Source: an uncultured Halieaceae bacterium
Lineage (GTDB): Bacteria > Pseudomonadota > Gammaproteobacteria > Pseudomonadales > Halieaceae
Reading direction: 5' to 3'
NCBI GenBank assembly: GCA_913063005.1
Contig: CAJXZI010000098.1
Coordinates: forward strand, 1-7,291
Length of the DNA stretch: 7,291 bases
In this document: positions 1 to 5,876 of the stretch, in pieces
Position numbering within the stretch: the first letter of the stretch is position 1
Layout: each line of letters starts with the position of its first letter
Notes under the pieces: model-generated
Databases searched by the model: none
The model's input: the letters and a program-made list of their open reading frames with translations, nothing else
What the model was told of the DNA's origin: nothing
Position numbers and translations under genes: made by a program

Positions 1-74
1 CTGCGTATCCGCAGCGACTGCACCATGAGCCATAGGATTAACCCCAACCTAGTCGTTTTCTTTATGAACTTTCC

Positions 75-968
75 CTAAAGACCACCTCGGGGATACAGCA
101 GCGAGGCTAACCATTGCTTGCGCGCGGGCTGCGGTTGCTGCGCCGTAGTGAATAGCGTTCCTACGGCAAGGCCTTGAGCCGCCTGACTAACGGTGTTCGG
201 GTCGCGTCCGTCAGCAATGATGGAGACGGTGCCTGACCTTGCCGCAAGACGGGCTGCGCGAAGCTTGCTCACCATACCGCCACGCCCGAGTGTTGAGCCC
301 TCTGAGACCATGGCATCCAGTGCTGTGTCGTGGGCGTCGGTCTCGCCAACCAAAGTAGCATCTGAGTGCGTACGAGGGTCTGCGTCAAAAAGGCCTTGCT
401 GATCAGTCAGCATCAAAAGCGCATCGGCGTCGAGGAGATTGGCAACGAGCGCTGCCAAGGTATCGTTGTCACCAAAACGTATCTCGTCGGTCACAACCGT
501 ATCGTTCTCGTTAACGATTGGGATCACGCCTTGCGAGAGCAGTGTTTTTAACGTCGCGCGCGCGTTTAGATATCGATCGCGAGATTTGACGTCATCGTGA
601 CTGAGTAGAATCTGCGCACAGAGAACGTCCGCTGGTGCAAAGGCCGCTTCATACGCTTGCACAAGCGAAGACTGCCCAACGGCAGCAGCCGCTTGCAGTT
701 CGTCGAGTGCTGAAGGGCGCTCAGTAATACCAAGACGGGCCAAGCCTGCAGCCACCGCCCCACTCGACACGAGGATTACCTCGCAGCCTCGCTCACGCAG
801 TGAAACCACGTCCTCGGCGAGCTGCTGAATAAACGTCTCGCTCAACCCCTGACCATTATCGGTGAGCACAGCGCTGCCAATTTTAATGACCCATCGACGC
901 GCCTCAGCTACCCCCCGGCGTGTCGTCGCAAGGGTTGTTTCTGGGGTATGTGTCGCAGCTTCAGTCAA
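75..968 (-). CDS. proB: Glutamate 5-kinase, short form lacking the PUA domain
   Basis: Phosphorylates glutamate to gamma-glutamyl phosphate, the first committed step of proline synthesis, in the cytosol. The 297 residues hold a full amino-acid-kinase fold: RRWVIKIGSAVL with Lys29, the VSSGAVAAG loop around Ser69, the RYLNAR motif near 132-137, IVNENDTV at 151-158, FGDNDTLAALVAN from 165, LLMLTDQQGLFDADPR at 184-199 and GRGGMVSKLRAA with Lys235. Usual gammaproteobacterial enzymes are about 370 residues with a C-terminal PUA domain. Here the protein stops at RKQWLASLLYPRGGL, the linker just before PUA, and no frame of the next 74 bases resembles PUA. The start is TTG (966-968); no other start codon occurs in frame before the kinase core, which gives a tail of about 24 residues before the core. 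The TTG overlaps the obg stop (TTGA), so translational coupling is likely. Family is certain; whether the short form is native is not. Confidence 0.93.
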   Translation of the reverse strand: MTEAATHTPETTLATTRRGVAEARRWVIKIGSAVLTDNGQGLSETFIQQLAEDVVSLRERGCEVILVSSGAVAAGLARLGITERPSALDELQAAAAVGQSSLVQAYEAAFAPADVLCAQILLSHDDVKSRDRYLNARATLKTLLSQGVIPIVNENDTVVTDEIRFGDNDTLAALVANLLDADALLMLTDQQGLFDADPRTHSDATLVGETDAHDTALDAMVSEGSTLGRGGMVSKLRAARLAARSGTVSIIADGRDPNTVSQAAQGLAVGTLFTTAQQPQPARKQWLASLLYPRGGL

Positions 969-2164
969 CTTCGGTACTCGACCTCAACATCACTATCGTC
1001 AAAGTCATCATCTTCGTCGCTATCAACCGCTTGCGCCATGCGAGCCGCTTTTCGTTCAAGACGGAGGGATTCAATGCGCTCACGCGCTTCGCTTTGCATT
1101 TGCATCTGAACGTCTTGCTCGCGAAGCTTTAACTCCTCGTCTTCCGCCTCTTGCTCGTTCAGGTACTCGATTGCGGTCATCAAATCGCCGCTCAAGCGAT
1201 CGGTTTCTCGACCGCTGATCGCTGAAATTTCATAAACAGGACCTGTCCAATCTAATGCAGAGAGGATCGCTTCTCGTCGCTCAGCCAAGGTCGCTTCGTC
1301 GACCAAGTCGATCTTGTTCAACACCAACCAACGGGGCCTAGCGGCGAGTGTAGGACTAAAGCGCTCTAACTCCCGCACAATCGATAGTGCTTGCTCTGCA
1401 GGATCGCTTTCATCAAACGGTGCAACATCAACAAGGTGCAACAAAATTCGGTTGCGGGTTAGGTGCTTTAGGAAGCGAATGCCCAAGCCTGCACCATCCG
1501 AGGCACCCTCGATCAGCCCCGGAATATCCGCAACAACAAAAGAACGGTAGGCGTCGACTTTGACTACGCCTAAGTTGGGGACCAGCGTCGTAAAAGGATA
1601 GTCCGCCACTTTTGGCTTGGCGGCAGAAACTGCGCGAATCAGCGTAGACTTGCCTGCGTTAGGTAGTCCTAACAAACCCACATCTGCGAGCACCTTGAGC
1701 TCAAGCTTCAACGTTCGAGACTCGCCTAGCGTACCCTCAGAGAACTGGCGAGGCGCTCGATTGATACTCGATTTATAACGCGTATTACCAATGCCGTGGA
1801 AACCACCCTGCGCAACCACCAGTCGATCACCTGCAGACTGGATGTCACCGAGAATCTCTTCGGTTTCCTCGTCGATGATGGTCGTGCCCAATGGGACAGG
1901 CAACACAATGTCTTCGCCGGCTTTGCCGGTGCAATTGCGACCGCGTCCAGACTCACCGTTTTGTGCACGGAATTTTCGTGTGAAGCGGTAATCGACCATG
2001 GTGTTGAGCGACGCGCTGCCCTCTAAAATCACACTGCCGCCGTCACCACCGTCACCGCCATCGGGACCACCGAGTGGAATGTACTTCTCGCGGCGAAAGC
2101 TGACACAGCCATTCCCGCCTTTACCAGCGTGGACTTCGATTACCGCTTCGTCGACAAACTTCAC
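965..2164 (-). CDS. obg: Obg/CgtA GTPase, 50S ribosome assembly
   Basis: Essential GTPase of late 50S maturation, also linked in this family to stringent response and cell-cycle control. The 399 residues show the glycine-rich Obg fold first (about 1-158, with GGPDGGDGGDGG at 32-43), then the G domain: G1 GLPNAGKST 166-174, G2 threonines in PFTTL near 192, G3 DIPGLIEG 213-220, G4 NKID 283-286, G5 SAISG 314-318. The C-terminus has a charged, probably helical stretch (about 337-376) and an acidic tail (382-396), as in other proteobacterial Obg proteins. I place the start at GTG 2162-2164: it aligns with the conserved N-terminus (MKFVDEA in E. coli, VKFVDEA here) and has GGGAG 6-7 nt upstream. 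A longer reading from TTG at 2209 would begin inside a terminator U-tract. Unlike E. coli, no yhbE lies between rpmA and obg. No promoter is evident after the terminator, so expression probably depends on read-through. Confidence 0.97.
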   Translation of the reverse strand: MKFVDEAVIEVHAGKGGNGCVSFRREKYIPLGGPDGGDGGDGGSVILEGSASLNTMVDYRFTRKFRAQNGESGRGRNCTGKAGEDIVLPVPLGTTIIDEETEEILGDIQSAGDRLVVAQGGFHGIGNTRYKSSINRAPRQFSEGTLGESRTLKLELKVLADVGLLGLPNAGKSTLIRAVSAAKPKVADYPFTTLVPNLGVVKVDAYRSFVVADIPGLIEGASDGAGLGIRFLKHLTRNRILLHLVDVAPFDESDPAEQALSIVRELERFSPTLAARPRWLVLNKIDLVDEATLAERREAILSALDWTGPVYEISAISGRETDRLSGDLMTAIEYLNEQEAEDEELKLREQDVQMQMQSEARERIESLRLERKAARMAQAVDSDEDDDFDDSDVEVEYRS

Positions 2165-2207
2165 GTTATGCTCCCGTAGGCGATTTACCAAGAGGTAGAT
2201 GACGCCC

Positions 2208-2238
2208 AAAAAAAAAGCCCCGTCGACTGACAGGGCTT
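2208..2238 (-). terminator. Intrinsic terminator between rpmA and obg
   Basis: Read on the minus strand, a 10-bp stem AAGCCCTGTC/GACGGGGCTT (one U-G wobble) closes an AGTC tetraloop and runs straight into nine Ts. In the plus-strand transcript the wobble becomes a C-A mismatch, so the signal is directed at the rplU-rpmA transcript. It begins about 20 nt after the rpmA stop and ends 43 nt before the obg GTG. Because obg-proB has no visible promoter of its own, I infer partial termination that gives more L21/L27 mRNA than obg mRNA. Confidence 0.85.
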
Positions 2239-2257
2239 CTTTAAAAATATGCTGCTA

Positions 2258-2515
2258 TCAGCCAGTCACAATACGAACTTGCTTACGATTCTGCGGTCCG
2301 CCTGTGTAGAACTCTACTTTACCATCTGCCGTCGCAAATAAAGTGTGATCTTTACCAACGCGAACGTTCGCACCTGCGTGGAATTTTGTACCGCGCTGAC
2401 GAACGATGATGCTACCTGCTGAAACTGCCTGACCACCGAAGGCCTTAACACCCAAGCGTTTGCTTTCGCTATCGCGTCCGTTACGGGTACTACCACCAGC
2501 TTTTTTGTGTGCCAT
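2258..2515 (-). CDS. rpmA: 50S ribosomal protein L27
   Basis: Bacterial L27, whose flexible N-terminus reaches toward the peptidyl-transferase centre and contacts tRNA ends. The 85 residues match the usual length. They open with MAHKKAGGSTRNGRDSESK, the family signature, followed by KAFGGQ, VRQRGTKFHAG and GKDHTLFA. There is no extra N-terminal peptide of the kind removed by Prp protease in Firmicutes. The ATG at 2513-2515 has AGGGAG about 8 nt upstream. It follows rplU by 15 nt and is certainly cotranscribed with it. A strong intrinsic terminator lies just downstream. Nothing is unusual in the protein. Confidence 0.98.
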   Translation of the reverse strand: MAHKKAGGSTRNGRDSESKRLGVKAFGGQAVSAGSIIVRQRGTKFHAGANVRVGKDHTLFATADGKVEFYTGGPQNRKQVRIVTG

Positions 2516-2530
2516 TAGACTACTCCCTGG

Positions 2531-2842
2531 TTATCCCTTTATGCCTGTGATTTTAACTTCCGTGTACCACTGACGGTGACCTGTCTCATTGCGGTAGTGC
2601 TTACGGCGGTTAAATTTAACGATTTTGATCTTCTCGTGCCGGCCGTGGCTGACCACTTCCGCAGTAACGCTGCTGCCTTCAACGACAGGGGCGCCAATCT
2701 TGACGTCTGCGCCTTCGCCGACCATCAATACTTGATCGAACTCTACAGATTCACCGGTAGCGACTTCTAGCTTCTCGAGCTTCAGAACTTCGCCTTCCTC
2801 AACACGGTGTTGCTTACCGCCACTTACAATTACTGCGTACAT
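2531..2842 (-). CDS. rplU: 50S ribosomal protein L21
   Basis: Bacterial L21, a 23S rRNA-binding protein of the large subunit and first gene of this operon. The 103 residues equal the E. coli length. The protein begins MYAVIVSGGKQHRVEEGE and ends with the L21 signature region, KFNRRKHYRNETGHRQWYTE, near residues 78-97. The reading frame stays open 29 codons further upstream, but the ATG at 2840-2842 is the family start and has a purine-rich GGAAGGAAAG site 5-14 nt before it. It is divergent from ispB, as in many gammaproteobacteria. A candidate promoter about 100 nt upstream has a GC-rich discriminator, in keeping with growth-rate or stringent control of ribosomal genes. Confidence 0.98.
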   Translation of the reverse strand: MYAVIVSGGKQHRVEEGEVLKLEKLEVATGESVEFDQVLMVGEGADVKIGAPVVEGSSVTAEVVSHGRHEKIKIVKFNRRKHYRNETGHRQWYTEVKITGIKG

Positions 2843-2906
2843 GTCGTCTTTCCTTCCAGTTAGCCTGCTCGCTGTGTAATAACCGCTGGGCGGGGCAGAG
2901 CGTAGG

Positions 2907-2916
2907 CACTCGAGTG
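2907..2916. repeat. 10-bp perfect palindrome CACTCGAGTG in the rplU leader
   Basis: CACTCGAGTG is its own reverse complement and lies about 15-25 nt downstream of the predicted rplU transcription start. It could be an operator half-site pair or part of an RNA hairpin; a TTGT/ACAA pair lies immediately beside it. A 10-bp palindrome also arises by chance at modest frequency, so its function is open. Confidence 0.3.
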
Positions 2917-2930
2917 TTGTCTTAAACAAG

Positions 2931-2966
2931 GGCGCGGAGAATACGTGGTTTGACCCAATAGCGCAA
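2931..2966 (-). promoter_or_regulatory. Candidate sigma70 promoter of the rplU-rpmA-obg-proB operon
   Basis: On the minus strand, TTGCGC (2961-2966) and TATTCT (2938-2943) are separated by exactly 17 bp, with a T-rich run (GTTTTTCCC) just upstream of the -35. The bases after the -10 are CCGCGCCC, a GC-rich discriminator typical of ppGpp/DksA-repressed ribosomal promoters. The predicted start near 2931 would give a 5' UTR of roughly 90 nt. The -35 is weak (only TTG conserved), so this is a prediction. Confidence 0.55.
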
Positions 2967-3005
2967 GGGAAAAACGGAGACGCCTCAACGTGAATATCCC
3001 ACTTC

Positions 3006-3042
3006 GTGACAAGAAAGACGGGGGGCCTTTATACTCCCCCCT
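3006..3042 (+). promoter_or_regulatory. Candidate sigma70 promoter of ispB-pgi
   Basis: GTGACA (3006-3011; five of six bases match TTGACA) and TATACT (3030-3035; five of six match TATAAT) are 18 bp apart. Transcription would start near 3042, leaving a leader of about 18 nt that contains the GGAG ribosome site at 3049-3052. The -10 sits in the loop of a G6-N10-C6 inverted repeat, and the discriminator is CCCCCC. This is the better of the two promoters predicted in the divergent region. Confidence 0.65.
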
Positions 3043-3059
3043 CGCCCCGGAGATGCATT

Positions 3060-4025
3060 GTGATAAATCAAATCAGAGCCAGCGTAGAGGCTGAATTTGC
3101 CCAAGTAAACGCGCTCATCATCGAACAGTTACATTCTGATGTTGATATGGTCGAAAACGTCGGCCAGTACATCGTCGATGCCGGTGGCAAGCGCCTACGC
3201 CCACTGCTTGCTTTGCTAGCAGCCGCCTCGCTCGGCGAAGTGACCGATAAGCACATTAAGTTCGCAGCCGTCATCGAATTCATTCACACCGCGACGCTGC
3301 TGCACGACGACGTAGTCGACATCTCAACATTGAGACGCGGCAGACCCACAGCCAACGCTGAATTTGGTAATGCACCTAGCGTCTTAGTCGGTGATTTCCT
3401 GTACACACGCGCCTTTCAGCTGATGGTTCAGCTCGACGATATGCGCGTCCTAAAACTCATGGCTGATGTCACCAACCTCATTGCTGAGGGTGAAGTCATG
3501 CAACTTGTGCGCGCGGGCGACCCCAATACGTCGCGCGAACAGTACTTCGACGTCATCACCCGCAAAACAGCGATTTTGTTTGCTGCTGCCTGTGAAGGTG
3601 CTGCCATGCTCAACGGTGAGAGCGATGAAACACTGAAGACAATGCACGACATTGGTCTAAACCTTGGCATTGCTTTCCAGTTGATTGATGACGTACTCGA
3701 CTACGAGGGCGACCCTGAAACAACCGGCAAAAACGTTGGCGACGACCTCAACGAAGGCAAGCCCACCCTGCCGTTAATCCACGCTATGCAGCAGGCCTCC
3801 TCGGCTGATGCAGAGCTTATTGCCGATGCACTGCGAACCAAATCTGCAGAGCACCTCGCTGAAATCATTGAGCTTGCAGCGAAAACCGGCGGCATTGCCG
3901 AGACGCGATCGGCTGCAGAAGCATGTTGCGATCTTGTAAATGAAGCGCTAGCGACACTAGCGCCAAGTGCCGCAAAAACAAGCCTGGAAACACTCGCTAC
4001 CTTTTCATTATCCCGGGAGAGCTAA
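3060..4025 (+). CDS. ispB: Polyprenyl diphosphate synthase (octaprenyl-type, quinone side chain)
   Basis: Trans-prenyltransferase that extends farnesyl diphosphate with isopentenyl diphosphate to make the long tail of ubiquinone. The 321 residues are all-alpha and contain GGKRLRP at 42-48, the first aspartate-rich motif DDVVD at 83-87 followed by LRRGRPTAN, GDFLYTRAFQ from 111, Lys169-Thr170, and the second aspartate-rich motif DDVLD at 210-214 with GKNVGDDLNEGKPT after it. The residues before the first motif (HTATLLH) match E. coli octaprenyl synthase, but chain length (C40 or C45) cannot be fixed from sequence alone. The start is GTG at 3060: GGAG lies 7 nt upstream and the length fits E. 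coli (323). An upstream in-frame GTG at 3006 overlaps the promoter and was not used; the ATG at 3053 is out of frame. pgi follows after 3 nt. Confidence 0.96.
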   Translation: MINQIRASVEAEFAQVNALIIEQLHSDVDMVENVGQYIVDAGGKRLRPLLALLAAASLGEVTDKHIKFAAVIEFIHTATLLHDDVVDISTLRRGRPTANAEFGNAPSVLVGDFLYTRAFQLMVQLDDMRVLKLMADVTNLIAEGEVMQLVRAGDPNTSREQYFDVITRKTAILFAAACEGAAMLNGESDETLKTMHDIGLNLGIAFQLIDDVLDYEGDPETTGKNVGDDLNEGKPTLPLIHAMQQASSADAELIADALRTKSAEHLAEIIELAAKTGGIAETRSAAEACCDLVNEALATLAPSAAKTSLETLATFSLSRES

Positions 4026-4028
4026 TCG

Positions 4029-5642
4029 ATGCTGCAAAGCAGTGACGCCGACATCTTAAAAACAGAGGCGTCGCGCCTCCGTAACGCATCCATTGCAAGC
4101 CTGCTTTCAAGCGAAGCGAATCGCGTTAGCGACCTCACTCTAAGCGCCGCAGGACTCAGCCTAGACGCGTCGAAGCAAAGGATTGATCACGCTGCACTCT
4201 CTCGGCTAACTCAGGCCGCAGATAACGCAGGTTTGCCCGCGGCCTTCGAGCAACTTGTAACGGGTGTCGAAGTCAATATCACCGAGCAACGTGCGGCACT
4301 GCACACACTTCTCAGAGGCACAGCAGCCGACGATTGCGAAGACTTACATAACGAAGTGCGCGAAACGCTGGCTCGTATGAAGTCAGCCGTTGAGGGAATT
4401 CATGGCGGCGATCACACAAGCGCATCGGGACAACCATTCACCGACGTCATCAACATCGGTATTGGCGGCTCAGACCTTGGCCCCCGCATGATCTGTCGTG
4501 CGCTCGATAGCGATACACCAAAACTTCGGACACACTTTGTTTCCAATGTAGATCCACATGATCTTGATGTCGTTACTCGTGGCCTCAACCCCGCGACGAC
4601 ACTGCTTGTAGTGTGCTCTAAGACCTTCACAACAGAGGAGACGCTCACCAACGCACAGCGCGCTCGAGCATGGCTAATTAACGGCGGTGTACCTGAAGCA
4701 AGCATTGGTAAGCACGTACTGGCAGTCACCACCAATCTCGATGCGGCGGCGGATTTTGGTATTGATGCAAATGGTTGCTTCCCTATGTGGGACTGGGTCG
4801 GTGGCCGTTATTCTGTGTGGTCAGCCATCGGACTAGTGATTGCGCTGGGATACGGCTGGGAGACTTTTTCTGAGTTGCTTGATGGCGCACGCGCGCTCGA
4901 TGCGCACACGCGCGAAGCGACCCCGGATCAAAATCTTCCGATGATGATGGCGATGTTTGAGCTTTGGAACACGCGTTTCTTGAACACAGAAACACATGTC
5001 GTACTCCCCTACTCACAACGCCTTGAGTATCTCGCCGACTTTTTACAGCAGCTGACCATGGAGAGTAACGGTAAGCGGGTCACGCTAGACGGTGAGCCCA
5101 TAGAAGATGTGACGGCCCCCGTGCTCTGGGGGTCAGCGGGAACCATCGGCCAGCACTCCTACTATCAGCTACTCCATCAGGGAAACAGGGCGTTCTCGGC
5201 CGACATCATTTTTCCGCTTACCAATGGCGCAGTTGACCTCGACGCACACCGAAAACTAGCCTCGAATGCCTTGGCGCAGAGCCGCGCTTTCTTGATTGGG
5301 CGTTCAGCCGAAGAATCAAAAGCGCTCGCGGCGTCAAAAGGTCTCGCTCCTGAATTAGCGCCGCATTTCGAGATGCCGGGCAATCACCCTCACAGCAGCA
5401 TTGTGATGGATGCAGTCACACCTGCGACTTTGGGTGCCTTGGTTGCCGCTTATGAACACAAAACTTACTTCCTATCCGTGCTGATGGGGCTCAACGCTTT
5501 CGACCAATGGGGTGTAGAGCTTGGCAAGGTGATTGGGAAGCAAATACGAGGCGCATTGGAAACCGGTGAGGGTCTTGATGAGCTCGACGCCTCGACGGCC
5601 ACATTGGCAGCTGCCTGGCGCGAAGCCAACGACGAGCGCTGA
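4029..5642 (+). CDS. pgi: Glucose-6-phosphate isomerase
   Basis: Interconverts glucose 6-phosphate and fructose 6-phosphate in glycolysis and gluconeogenesis. The 537 residues are close to the family length (549 in E. coli). Visible landmarks are INIGIGGSDLGPR at 141-153, the phosphate-binding CSKTFTTEET at 196-205, signature 1 DWVGGRYSVWSAIG at 255-268, QLTMESNGK with catalytic Glu345, GTIGQHSYYQLLHQG with His376, and the C-terminal signature AFDQWGVELGK ending in Lys500. All expected catalytic residues are present. The ATG is 3 nt after the ispB stop, with GGGAG at 4015-4019 inside the end of ispB, so the two are probably one transcript with coupled translation. No strong terminator follows on this strand; the hairpin at 5749-5770 may serve weakly. 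Confidence 0.97.
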   Translation: MLQSSDADILKTEASRLRNASIASLLSSEANRVSDLTLSAAGLSLDASKQRIDHAALSRLTQAADNAGLPAAFEQLVTGVEVNITEQRAALHTLLRGTAADDCEDLHNEVRETLARMKSAVEGIHGGDHTSASGQPFTDVINIGIGGSDLGPRMICRALDSDTPKLRTHFVSNVDPHDLDVVTRGLNPATTLLVVCSKTFTTEETLTNAQRARAWLINGGVPEASIGKHVLAVTTNLDAAADFGIDANGCFPMWDWVGGRYSVWSAIGLVIALGYGWETFSELLDGARALDAHTREATPDQNLPMMMAMFELWNTRFLNTETHVVLPYSQRLEYLADFLQQLTMESNGKRVTLDGEPIEDVTAPVLWGSAGTIGQHSYYQLLHQGNRAFSADIIFPLTNGAVDLDAHRKLASNALAQSRAFLIGRSAEESKALAASKGLAPELAPHFEMPGNHPHSSIVMDAVTPATLGALVAAYEHKTYFLSVLMGLNAFDQWGVELGKVIGKQIRGALETGEGLDELDASTATLAAAWREANDER

Positions 5643-5744
5643 AATACCGCATTAAGTAACCCAGGCGCATGTAACGCTTAAGCTCTGTCGATACAGCTTG
5701 CTAGAGAGGAAGGTGCGCTACTGGGCACTGCAAAGACATTCCAT

Positions 5745-5770
5745 AAAAAAGCCCGGCTAATGCCAGGCTT
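5745..5770 (-). terminator. Intrinsic terminator of the thiolase gene
   Basis: On the minus strand a 9-bp stem AAGCCTGGC/GCCGGGCTT (one U-G wobble) with an ATTA loop is followed by six Ts. On the plus strand the same stem has a C-A mismatch and a short TTTCT tail, so it may also end pgi transcripts, but less efficiently. It lies 100 nt beyond the thiolase stop, leaving a long 3' UTR. Confidence 0.8.
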
Positions 5771-5793
5771 TCTGATTCAGGCTGCCGTCGACC

Positions 5794-5876
5794 GTGTTAC
5801 CCAGCTCTTACCGAGGATCAGCTCGGGCGCCGAGGCTTCACAGGCGAGCAAGTTAAGTTATCGTGCTGGGTTACAC
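5794..5876 (-). other. Possible structured 3' UTR of the thiolase mRNA
   Basis: Two 12-base arms, GTGTTACCCAGC (5794-5805) and GCTGGGTTACAC (5865-5876), are inverted repeats with one A-A mismatch. They could close a helix around a 59-nt interior containing a 5-bp, 3-nt-loop hairpin CTCGG/CCGAG (5822-5834). One arm includes the thiolase stop codon. This could stabilise the mRNA 3' end or feed a 3'-UTR-derived small RNA, but it was found by eye and may be chance. Confidence 0.3.

Noticed and set aside
1..33. Possible next minus-strand gene starting at ATG 31-33 (MAHGAVAADTQ...) with GGGG about 8 nt upstream.
   Set aside because: Only 11 codons lie in the window and the ribosome site is weak. 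It may be real, because no terminator follows proB, but it cannot be supported.
1..78. Reading frame open on the plus strand from the window edge to a TAA at 76-78, overlapping the proB stop in convergent orientation.
   Set aside because: Only 25 codons are visible, a length open by chance fairly often, and the peptide resembles nothing I recognise.
862..1218. 118-codon plus-strand frame across the obg-proB junction.
   Set aside because: It is antisense to two well-supported genes and the composition is arginine-rich shadow sequence.
2165..2209. Longer obg start at TTG 2207-2209.
   Set aside because: It lies at the terminator U-tract, adds 15 residues absent from the family, and the GTG at 2164 has a good ribosome site.
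2843..2929. Upstream extension of rplU by 29 codons.
   Set aside because: It is not part of L21, and the ATG at 2842 with GGAAGGAAAG matches the family start. The extension falls in the predicted leader.
3006..3059. Upstream ispB start at GTG 3006.
   Set aside because: It would be translated from within the -35 element and gives an N-terminus without family support; GTG 3060 has GGAG at proper spacing.
4412..4735. 107-codon open frame antisense to pgi.
   Set aside because: It is a shadow of the strongly conserved pgi frame, with no ribosome site or recognisable protein.
5680..5699. Hairpin AAG-CTGT-CGAT-ACAG-CTT downstream of pgi as its terminator.
   Set aside because: The stem has a 2-nt bulge, is short, and is followed by GCTAGAG rather than a T-run.
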